DNA of 64,000 nucleotides from assembly GCA_029260495.1 (NCBI GenBank), contig JAJDDD010000012.1:62001-126000 (forward strand), in the 5' to 3' direction. The notes below the pieces were generated by a model. It saw nothing but the letters and a program-made list of their open reading frames with translations. It did not search any database and was not told where the DNA came from. Position 1 is the first letter of the stretch, and every line of letters starts with the position of its first letter. The translations under genes and the position numbers were made by a program. Origin of the DNA: Phycisphaerales bacterium (GTDB taxonomy: Bacteria > Planctomycetota > Phycisphaerae > Phycisphaerales > UBA1924). Below are positions 16,582 to 23,422 of the stretch, one piece after another.

Positions 16582-18579
16582 GTGAACCGTCCGGCGCCTA
16601 CCATTCCCGCCGTGCCGCACGATCGAAAGCCAAGCAGCCGTCTTTTCAAGGATTATCGCCAACGCCGGCGCGAACTCGATCGCACCGACGTCGGCGCTGA
16701 AGCCGTGCGTCCGGGTGACGCCACGCTTGGCGATCCCACCTCGGGGAAGTCCCGCAAACGCTCGCGCACTTTTTTCTCGCTCCTGCGGCGATTTCTCGGC
16801 CTGCTCAAAGGGAGCCGGCGCCGGCTCGCTCTCGCGCTCGGAGCGCTCTCCATCGCGACGGCGCTGGGCCTGGTGATCCCCGCTTCGACCAAGTTCGTTA
16901 TCGACTACATCCTCACGGACAACCCCGGGCCAGCCGGCATCCCCGCGGCGCTTCACCTGCCGCAGGACCGCATGGCTCTCCTCTGGATTCTCGCCGCCGC
17001 GATGGTTGTGACGGCGGTGCTGGCGACCGCAGCAAGCATGTGGGGACGCTGGCAGGCGACCAAGCTCATGAAACAAACGCAAGTGCATTTGCGCCGGCTT
17101 GCTTTTGAGAAGGCCGTCCGCCTGCCACTGCACCGCGTCTATGACCTCAAGAGCGGCGGTGTTGCGAGCCTGCTGCGCGAAGACGCCGGCGGCGCGGGCG
17201 AACTCGTCTTCTCCATGATCTACAACCCCTGGCGCGCCATCATTCAACTTCTTGGAACGCTCGCAGTTCTTGTGTTCGTTGATTGGCGACTCCTGGCTGG
17301 CGCTCTGCTACTGGCGCCGCTTATCTGGATCACACATCGAACCTGGATCGCGCGCATCCGCCCGCTCTACCGCGACATCCGCGCCACGCGCCAGTCAATC
17401 GACGCCCACGCAACTGAAGCGTTCGGCGGGATGCGCATTGTGCGCGCCTTCAGTCGTGAGCGCCGTGAGTCAGGGCGTTTCGTCCAATCGAATAACTTTC
17501 TTATCCGCCAGGAGATCTACACCTGGTGGTGGGCCCGCGGTGTGGATGTCGCGTGGTCGCTCATCGTTCCCTTTGCATCGGTCGCTGTGCTTGTCTATGG
17601 CGGTTCGCAGGTGCTCAGCGGCGCACTGACCATCGGCGATGTGATGATGTTCAGCGCCTACCTGCTCATGCTGCTTTCGCCTCTTGAGACGCTCGCCGCT
17701 TCCGCGACAGGCATCCAGAACAGCCTCGCCGGCCTTGATCGTCTGCTCGATCTCCTGCGGCAACCAGCTGAGTTCGAATCCGTTTCCGGCGCTGTCGTCG
17801 TGGAAAAGCGAGCCGTCACTGGGCGCATCACACTCGTTGACATTCACTTTCGCTATCCGCGCTCTGAAATCGAAGTGATGCGCGGCGTCTCACTCGAAGC
17901 AGCGCCCGGCGAGACCATCGCTCTCGTCGGTCCGTCCGGAGCGGGAAAAACAACACTCTGCAACCTCATCGCCCGTTTCTACGATCCCACCGCTGGCGCC
18001 GTCCTGCTTGACGGGCGCGATTTGCGCACTATCAACGTCGATTCCTACCGCCGGCTGCTGGGCGTCGTTGAGCAGGATGTCTTTCTCTTCGATGGGACGG
18101 TGCGAGAGAACATCGCGTACGCGCGCACGGACGCTGGCGAAGAAGAAATTATCGCTGCCGCTCACGCCGCTCATGCGCATGAGTTCGTCACACAACTTGA
18201 GCGAACCTATGACACTGTCGTCGGCGAGCGCGGCGTGCGCCTCTCTGGCGGGCAAAAACAACGGATCGCTATCGCCCGCGCCATCCTCGCGGATCCACGC
18301 ATCCTCATCCTCGATGAAGCGACCAGCAGCCTGGACACCGAATCCGAACGCCTTATCCAGCAGTCGCTCGCCGAGCTTTTCAAGGGGCGCACCAGCTTTG
18401 TCATCGCTCACCGCCTGAGCACCATCCGCCATGCGGATCGCATCGTTGTGATTGAAGACGGCGCGATTACCGAGCAAGGCCCCCACGAAGACCTCATCGC
18501 CCGCGGCGGCCGCTATGCAGAGTTGCTGCGCCTGCAAACTGCTGACCAACACGAACCTGGCGCTATCGAAGCGATGTAG
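16582..18579 (+). CDS. ABC transporter, fused permease and ATPase (MsbA-like exporter)
   Basis: A cytosolic basic N-terminus of about 60 residues precedes a six-helix type 1 exporter membrane domain (about residues 75-375) and a C-terminal ATPase. The ATPase shows Walker A GPSGAGKTT, the signature LSGGQKQRIAIARA, Walker B ILILDEATSSLD and the H-loop FVIAHRLST. The half-transporter would act as a homodimer, as for MsbA lipid flippases. Substrate is not determined by sequence. GTG at 16582 is the longest start; GTG at 16612 is attractive because TACCAT lies 7 bases before it, like other leaderless starts in the window. Confidence 0.92.
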   Translation: MNRPAPTIPAVPHDRKPSSRLFKDYRQRRRELDRTDVGAEAVRPGDATLGDPTSGKSRKRSRTFFSLLRRFLGLLKGSRRRLALALGALSIATALGLVIPASTKFVIDYILTDNPGPAGIPAALHLPQDRMALLWILAAAMVVTAVLATAASMWGRWQATKLMKQTQVHLRRLAFEKAVRLPLHRVYDLKSGGVASLLREDAGGAGELVFSMIYNPWRAIIQLLGTLAVLVFVDWRLLAGALLLAPLIWITHRTWIARIRPLYRDIRATRQSIDAHATEAFGGMRIVRAFSRERRESGRFVQSNNFLIRQEIYTWWWARGVDVAWSLIVPFASVAVLVYGGSQVLSGALTIGDVMMFSAYLLMLLSPLETLAASATGIQNSLAGLDRLLDLLRQPAEFESVSGAVVVEKRAVTGRITLVDIHFRYPRSEIEVMRGVSLEAAPGETIALVGPSGAGKTTLCNLIARFYDPTAGAVLLDGRDLRTINVDSYRRLLGVVEQDVFLFDGTVRENIAYARTDAGEEEIIAAAHAAHAHEFVTQLERTYDTVVGERGVRLSGGQKQRIAIARAILADPRILILDEATSSLDTESERLIQQSLAELFKGRTSFVIAHRLSTIRHADRIVVIEDGAITEQGPHEDLIARGGRYAELLRLQTADQHEPGAIEAM

Positions 18580-18698
18580 ATCGCTCCAGCAGGTTTGCCA
18601 TCGGAGCGGGGGGATTGTTTATGCATCTTCTATCAATCACGAGGTGTTTTATGTAGGATTCCATACAAGAAGGGCCATCGGGGGAGATGAGGAGAGAG

Positions 18699-19577
18699 AT
18701 GATGATTGAGTTTACAAGAGCCATGCGCACGCGGGGTAGCGCGGCTGTTTTGTTCGTCGGCGGAGCAGTGAGTTGCTTCGCCGCAGGCGCCTCGGACAAC
18801 TTCAACGACGGCGTGATCGCTGACCTCTGGGAGACCGTCCAGCTCCCGCCCAACGTCGTCAACCTCAATGAGACCAACGGCAGGCTTGAACTCAGCGCGT
18901 TTCCCAATGCCACGCTCTACGGCGTCGGTGGGTACGCCTCCAACACATTCTTCTTTGACCTGAACCAGGACTTTCGCTGGCGCGTCGATTGGAGGTTCGT
19001 CCCGCCTGCAGGCACGGACGGCGACCTTGGCATCGAACTCATCTGCCTCGGGCTTGGCGATCTCACAGACGGCCTCACCGGCATTGACACCTTCATCGGG
19101 CGCGATTTCTTCGGGCCATACATTCAGTTCGATCGCGTCGAGTTCAACAACACGCTGCTCTCGAACGGCCATTCCAACGCCGGGAACACAACGGGCACGA
19201 TGTATTACTGGTACGACGCCGCCAGCGACACGCTCTTCGTCAGCGAGACGGAGTTTGACGATCCCACGCCCGGCATCTCTCTGCCGAACTTCCGCGCCAC
19301 GGTGAATACCGATATCGCCGGTGTCTTCATCGGCGGCTTCTCCGATCCCGGCTCACCCGCCATGAGCGGCTCGGACACCTGGCTCGATAACTTCGTCGTC
19401 GAAGAGCATCCATGTGTTGGTGATCTCAACGGCGACGGCGTCGTTAATGCCGTCGACCTTGCCCAACTGCTCGGCGCCTGGACGGGCAACTCTCCGCTCG
19501 GCGATCTGGACTGCAACGGCGTCGTCGCGGGTCCGGACCTTGCGATCCTCCTCGGAACCTGGGGGCCATGCCCTTGA
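18699..19577 (+). CDS. Secreted protein with dockerin-like tail
   Basis: The product has a signal peptide (hydrophobic AAVLFVGGAVSCFAAGAS), a beta-rich domain of about 200 residues beginning DNFNDGVIADLWE, which resembles the start of concanavalin/LamG-like carbohydrate-binding folds, and a C-terminal pair of calcium-loop repeats (GDLNGDGVVNAVDLAQLLGA and GPDLAILLGTWGPCP). ATG at 18699 or 18702 follows a GGAGAGAG ribosome site; an earlier ATG at 18687 has none. No catalytic residues are recognisable. It is one of five proteins with this tail in the window. Confidence 0.78.
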   Translation: MMIEFTRAMRTRGSAAVLFVGGAVSCFAAGASDNFNDGVIADLWETVQLPPNVVNLNETNGRLELSAFPNATLYGVGGYASNTFFFDLNQDFRWRVDWRFVPPAGTDGDLGIELICLGLGDLTDGLTGIDTFIGRDFFGPYIQFDRVEFNNTLLSNGHSNAGNTTGTMYYWYDAASDTLFVSETEFDDPTPGISLPNFRATVNTDIAGVFIGGFSDPGSPAMSGSDTWLDNFVVEEHPCVGDLNGDGVVNAVDLAQLLGAWTGNSPLGDLDCNGVVAGPDLAILLGTWGPCP

Positions 19578-19762
19578 TTCTCGTTCGCCCCTCCTCCCTG
19601 ACTCTTTCCTCACTCTATGCCCTCCAAACGCCGATCCTGGCCATTCCGGTTTGCCTGCTGACCTCTGCTCCGGTACATTTCCCGGCTCGCTGGTGGCCGC
19701 CCGGGTGGGTCATTTTCGGGGACGGCCTTCAAACATAGAGCGAGCTTCGGAGCCACGTTGTC

Positions 19763-20080
19763 ATGCCCAAGAACAAAAGCCATAAAGGCACGCTCAAGCG
19801 CGTGCGCATCACCAAGACCGGCAAGGTCAAGCACAAGCACGCGTTCAGCGGTCACTTTAAGGGCCGAAAGTCCGCGACGCGACTTCGCCGCCTGCGCCAG
19901 AACAAGTGCCTGGCGAGTTCAGAGGCGAAGCGATTTGAGAAGCTTTTGTTTCGCCGCCTGCGCGGGCGCACCCAGCCCCGTTCATCGCTGAAGGTCAGCC
20001 CGTCGCCGGAACAGCGTCGCGCAAAGCGCGAAGCCAAGTGGGCCGCTGAAGACGCCGCCGCCGCCGCTGCGAAGAGTTGA
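19763..20080 (+). CDS. rpmI: Ribosomal protein bL35
   Basis: The N-terminus MPKNKSHKGTLKRVRIT and the basic KHKHAFSGHFKGRKSATR core identify bL35 of the large ribosomal subunit. The protein is 105 residues rather than the usual 65, with an extra basic, Ala-rich C-terminal extension ending AAAAAAKS. It is followed by rplT, as in the conserved infC-rpmI-rplT cluster, but infC is not upstream; a dockerin-type gene is there instead. Confidence 0.94.
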   Translation: MPKNKSHKGTLKRVRITKTGKVKHKHAFSGHFKGRKSATRLRRLRQNKCLASSEAKRFEKLLFRRLRGRTQPRSSLKVSPSPEQRRAKREAKWAAEDAAAAAAKS

Positions 20081-20188
20081 GATTTCGTTCGTTTGTAGAA
20101 GAACAAGATTGATTGAATCACCACCCGCCGGGATTTATGCAAGACGGTTTGAATGAACCGCCCCGTTCGGATGTGAAGGAGGCACACC

Positions 20189-20578
20189 ATGCCACGCGTA
20201 CGCAAGGGTTCAGCTAGAAAACGGGCGCACAAGCGCGTTCTCCGTGAAGCCCGCGGTTATTTCGGCACAAAGAGCCGTCACTTTCAGCAGGCCAAGGTCG
20301 CGCTCACACGGGCCGGGCAGTTCGCCTACCGCGATCGCCGCAACCGCAAGCGCTCCATGCGCGCCCTCTGGATCACACGCATCACCGCTGCCTGCAGAAT
20401 GCGCGGCTCGCGCTACTCGCTCTTTATGAACGGCCTGCGCAACGCCAGCCTCATGCTCAACCGCAAGATGCTCAGCCAGATCGCCATTGACGACCCCGCT
20501 ACATTCGACCGTCTCATTGAAATCGCCAACGAAAATACGACGGCGATGCCAGCCAACCCAGAGAAGACGACTGCCTGA
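20189..20578 (+). CDS. rplT: Ribosomal protein bL20
   Basis: The sequence MPRVRKGSARKRAHKRVLRE with GYFGTKSRHFQQAKVAL and RRNRKRSMRALWITRI is typical of bL20, an early 23S-binding assembly protein. A perfect AAGGAGG ribosome site precedes the ATG. It lies 108 bases after rpmI. In enterobacteria L20 represses this pair by binding the leader; I do not see an obvious copy of that structure here. The last 30 residues are a non-conserved tail, under which the ubiX frame begins. Confidence 0.96.
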   Translation: MPRVRKGSARKRAHKRVLREARGYFGTKSRHFQQAKVALTRAGQFAYRDRRNRKRSMRALWITRITAACRMRGSRYSLFMNGLRNASLMLNRKMLSQIAIDDPATFDRLIEIANENTTAMPANPEKTTA

Positions 20579-21212
20579 TAGCAGCGCGCCAAAGCGAATC
20601 ATTGTCGGCCTCTCCGGAGCCTCCGGAGCGCTGTACGCCCAGCGACTTGTCTCCCTCCTGATCTCGGGCGGGTATGAAGTCCATCTCACCATCACGCCCC
20701 CCGGCGCCCGCCTTCTTCACGATGAGCTGGGCATGGAGGGCGTCAATCTCTGCTCCCTCGCCGGCCTTGATGAAAACGCAGACCCTCGCGCCGCTGGCCT
20801 CTTTCTCTACAACATCAAGGACATCGGCGCCGAAATCGCCTCCGGCTCCTTCCTCCACGATGGCATGGTCATTGTCCCCTGCTCATCGCATACGCTCAAT
20901 GCGATCGCCTGCGGCCTCGGCGACAACCTTCTCACCCGCGCCGCAGCTGTCACACTCAAAGAGCGACGCCCGCTCATCATTGTCCACCGCGAGTCCCCCC
21001 TCACACTCATCGACATCCGCGCTATGGCGCAGCTCACCGAGGCGGGCGCCATCATCGCGCCGGCCAATCCCGGCTTCTATCTGCTGCCCGAATCCATTAG
21101 CGACATCGTTGATTTTGTCGTTGGCAAGACGCTTGATTTGTTGAACGTTAAGCACACGCTCGAAACCCGTTGGGAAAGAGCTCTGGCGCAGCGCAAGAGC
21201 GATCAGCGATAA
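20487..21212 (+). CDS. ubiX: UbiX-type flavin prenyltransferase
   Basis: UbiX joins dimethylallyl phosphate to FMN to make prenyl-FMN, the cofactor of UbiD-type decarboxylases. The motifs KRIIVGLSGASGALYAQRL, SGSFLHDGMVIVPCSSHTL and the C-terminal NPGFYLLPESISDIVDFVVG fit the family. The start is unclear: the only in-frame ATG (20487) makes 92 bases of overlap with rplT and adds about 33 non-conserved residues, whereas a CTG at 20571 would give a normal N-terminus. The next gene is a UbiA-type prenyltransferase, which suggests a shared quinone pathway. Confidence 0.9.
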   Translation: MTTPLHSTVSLKSPTKIRRRCQPTQRRRLPDSSAPKRIIVGLSGASGALYAQRLVSLLISGGYEVHLTITPPGARLLHDELGMEGVNLCSLAGLDENADPRAAGLFLYNIKDIGAEIASGSFLHDGMVIVPCSSHTLNAIACGLGDNLLTRAAAVTLKERRPLIIVHRESPLTLIDIRAMAQLTEAGAIIAPANPGFYLLPESISDIVDFVVGKTLDLLNVKHTLETRWERALAQRKSDQR

Positions 21213-21218
21213 GCCAGC

Positions 21219-21224
21219 TACACT
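21219..21224 (+). promoter_or_regulatory. -10-like element of the ubiA-type gene
   Basis: TACACT in the context GCTACACTGCTCC lies 12 bases before the ATG at 21237. The same 12-base string GCTACACTGCTC occurs upstream of rpsL (38857) and of the ketoacyl synthase at 53542, which supports a promoter role. Confidence 0.4.
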
Positions 21225-21236
21225 GCTCCAGAAACT

Positions 21237-22175
21237 ATGGGCGCCACAATCACAGCAAGCCAATCGTCTCCAACGCGACGACTTCGCGTCGTCACTGCTG
21301 CGCTGACAGACATTAAACTCGCGCACTCCGTCTTCGCTCTGCCCTTCGCGCTGCTTGGCGCATTCCTCGCCAAACCATCTGCGCTGCAAGCACAGTGGGG
21401 GGTCTTTGTAGGGCAGCTCCTGCTCATCGTCGCCTGCATGTTTTTTGCGCGCACATGGGCGATGCTCATTAACCGCCTGGCTGACCGCCGCTTTGACGCT
21501 GCCAATCCTCGCACCAGTCGGCGCGCCATCGCATCCGGCCGCGTTTCCGCTCGCCAGGGGCTCACCGTTGCACTCCTCGCCGGCGCCGCCTTCATCATGT
21601 GCTGCGCACTTTTCTGGATAATCTTTAACAACCCCTGGCCCGCGATTCTTTGCGTCCCCACGCTCGCCTGGATCGCCTTTTACAGCTTCACCAAACGCTT
21701 CACCGCGCTCGCCCACGTCTTTCTCGGCGGCGCCCTCGCGGTCAGCCCTCTCGCTGCAGCCATCGCGGTGCGCCCGGAGGCCCTCGCGCAGACTCCAGCG
21801 CTCTGGCTCATCGCTGGCTTTGTTCTGCTCTGGGTCGCTGGCTTTGACATCGCCTACGCGCTTCAGGATCTCGACTTCGATCGCGAGTCTTCTCTCTATA
21901 GTGTTCCCGCCAAGGTCGGGATGCGCGGCGCCCTTTGGCTGAGCCGCCTCATGCACCTCGCCGCTGCCGCATTTATTATTGGCGCCGCGATCGCCGACGC
22001 GCGCTTTGGCGTCATCTTCAGCCTCGCTGTCGCCGTCATTGTCGGGATCCTGCTCATCGAACACCTTGTCCTCGCCCGACGCGGCCTCGCGGGCCTCCCC
22101 ATGGCCTTCTTCACACTCAATGGCATTGTCAGCTGCGTGCTCGGCGCCGCGGGGATCACCGACCTGCTTGCTTGA
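21237..22175 (+). CDS. UbiA-family prenyltransferase (MqnP-like)
   Basis: The 312-residue protein has about eight membrane helices and the two Asp-rich motifs of UbiA enzymes: NRLADRRFDAANPRTSRRAI near residue 79 and DIAYALQDLDFDRESSLYS near residue 204. These variants match the enzymes of the futalosine menaquinone route (MqnP) better than classic UbiA. The enzyme would attach a polyprenyl chain to an aromatic acid in the membrane, and prenyl-FMN made by the adjacent UbiX would support the matching UbiD-type decarboxylase. The pathway assignment is inference, as no mqn genes lie in the window. Confidence 0.87.
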   Translation: MGATITASQSSPTRRLRVVTAALTDIKLAHSVFALPFALLGAFLAKPSALQAQWGVFVGQLLLIVACMFFARTWAMLINRLADRRFDAANPRTSRRAIASGRVSARQGLTVALLAGAAFIMCCALFWIIFNNPWPAILCVPTLAWIAFYSFTKRFTALAHVFLGGALAVSPLAAAIAVRPEALAQTPALWLIAGFVLLWVAGFDIAYALQDLDFDRESSLYSVPAKVGMRGALWLSRLMHLAAAAFIIGAAIADARFGVIFSLAVAVIVGILLIEHLVLARRGLAGLPMAFFTLNGIVSCVLGAAGITDLLA

Positions 22176-22201
22176 TCTGCTCGCAGATCGTGGATCTGTT
22201 C

Positions 22202-22236
22202 CGGGCTGGTCCCGACATAGACGCGGGTGAAGCCCG
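22202..22236. repeat. Imperfect hairpin after the ubiA-type gene
   Basis: CGGGCT pairs with AGCCCG and an inner CCCG with CGGG around a 9-base loop. There is no T run directly after it, so it may be a weak terminator or simply secondary structure. Confidence 0.4.
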
Positions 22237-22254
22237 AGTCAATAGAGCTTTTAT

Positions 22255-22272
22255 TTTCAGAAAGTTCTGAAA
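22255..22272. promoter_or_regulatory. 18-bp palindrome upstream of the GbsR/MarR gene
   Basis: TTTCAGAAAGTTCTGAAA is a perfect 8-2-8 palindrome about 85 bases before the regulator start. Proteins of the MarR superfamily bind such sites as dimers and often control their own genes, so this is a candidate autoregulatory operator. Confidence 0.45.
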
Positions 22273-22356
22273 CCATTGTAGATTCTGGCCTCCCGACTCG
22301 ATACGCTTCACGTGAAGGCGCTGTTTCCCGCCTTTGCAGTCCAGGAATGACTCCGC

Positions 22357-22923
22357 ATGAGTAGAACCGAATCATCCAACACAACCCGAACCCTCGCTGA
22401 AGCTCAGGATCGCTTCATCGCCGCCTGGGGCCAGATGGGCAGCGCTTGGGGCATCAGCAGGACAATGGCTGAAGCGCATGCCCTCCTCTACATCGTTGGA
22501 GAGCCGCTCAACACCGATGATGTGATGGATCGCCTCCAAATCAGCCGGGGCAACGCCTCGATGAGTCTGCGCGCTCTGGTTGAATGGGGACTCGTCTCGC
22601 GCGAACACAAGCGCGGCGACCGCAAGGAATACTTCCGCGCCGAAGCCGACGTCTGGACCATGCTTCGCACCATCGTCCGCGAGCGCATCAAACGCGAAGT
22701 CGATCCCGTGCTCGCTTCCCTCTATGACATCCGCGATATGACCGCCCCCGCGCGCGTCGGCGATATCCCCGTCGAATGCGCCCAAGCGCTTACGGATCAC
22801 AACGATCGCCTTGATTCCATGGTCGACACTATCGACTCACTCCACAAACTCGCAGAGCGCTTCACCGAAGGTGATGGCAAGAAACTCAGGCAGGCCGCCA
22901 AAGCTCTCTCAAAAATTGTCTGA
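22357..22923 (+). CDS. GbsR/MarR family transcriptional regulator
   Basis: The 188-residue protein has a winged helix-turn-helix: GISRTMAEAHALLYIVGEPLN leads into the recognition region MDRLQISRGNASMSLRALVEW, then the wing GLVSREHKRGDRKEYFRAE. The long C-terminal helices (from about residue 100) are those of GbsR-like proteins, known in some bacteria to respond to osmolytes such as choline or glycine betaine. No betaine genes are nearby. A hypothetical gene follows after 13 bases and probably shares the transcript. A perfect palindrome lies upstream. Confidence 0.87.
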   Translation: MSRTESSNTTRTLAEAQDRFIAAWGQMGSAWGISRTMAEAHALLYIVGEPLNTDDVMDRLQISRGNASMSLRALVEWGLVSREHKRGDRKEYFRAEADVWTMLRTIVRERIKREVDPVLASLYDIRDMTAPARVGDIPVECAQALTDHNDRLDSMVDTIDSLHKLAERFTEGDGKKLRQAAKALSKIV

Positions 22924-22936
22924 AAGACCAATCGTG

Positions 22937-23422
22937 ATGTTGCAGACCGTCACTTCCAAAACGGCCAAACACGACGCGACCAAGGCTGGGGCCATACCCA
23001 CGCTGACAAGCATTGAAATTCGCTGGAGTGTGCGCGCTGTCATCATCGACGATGACAGTCGAATCGTCCTCACAAATAATATCGACGATCACGCCGAGCT
23101 TGTCTGGCGTTTCGATCACCTCAAGAGTCAGAGCGCCAGAGTTGCCATGGCGTGCGTCACATCTGCTGATTCAGAAGCGCGGACTGCTCCCGTCACCGAG
23201 TGCGTCGTCCCAGCCGGAGCTATTTTTCTGGAAGATGGGTTGATGCACATTGAACTTGCCTCCACTTTGAGCGCAACTCTTCGCATCGCTCCATCTGCCG
23301 CAACTGCCAGCCAGTTGCTCTACGCCAGAACAAACATTTTCACCCAACTCGAACTTCCAGGCGCCATGTACGAAGTTGCTGGCGTTCAAATAGATGCGCC
23401 CAGGCGCCAGACCTTAAGCTGA
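22937..23422 (+). CDS. Hypothetical protein downstream of the GbsR-type regulator
   Basis: From ATG 22937 the frame gives 161 residues with alternating beta-type segments (IEIRWSVRAVIIDDDSRIVL, GLMHIELASTLSATLRIAP) and neither signal peptide nor membrane helix. I recognise no family. It starts 13 bases after the regulator, so it is likely co-transcribed with it, and its last 9 bases overlap the convergent gene. A GTG at 22934 is an alternative start. Confidence 0.55.
   Translation: MLQTVTSKTAKHDATKAGAIPTLTSIEIRWSVRAVIIDDDSRIVLTNNIDDHAELVWRFDHLKSQSARVAMACVTSADSEARTAPVTECVVPAGAIFLEDGLMHIELASTLSATLRIAPSAATASQLLYARTNIFTQLELPGAMYEVAGVQIDAPRRQTLS

Noticed and set aside
22104-22384. Antisense stretch reading GFTRVYVGTSPEQIHDL after ubiA
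   Set aside because: It looks protein-like over a short length only, lies partly under ubiA and the regulator start, and has no start signal; a gene remnant cannot be shown.
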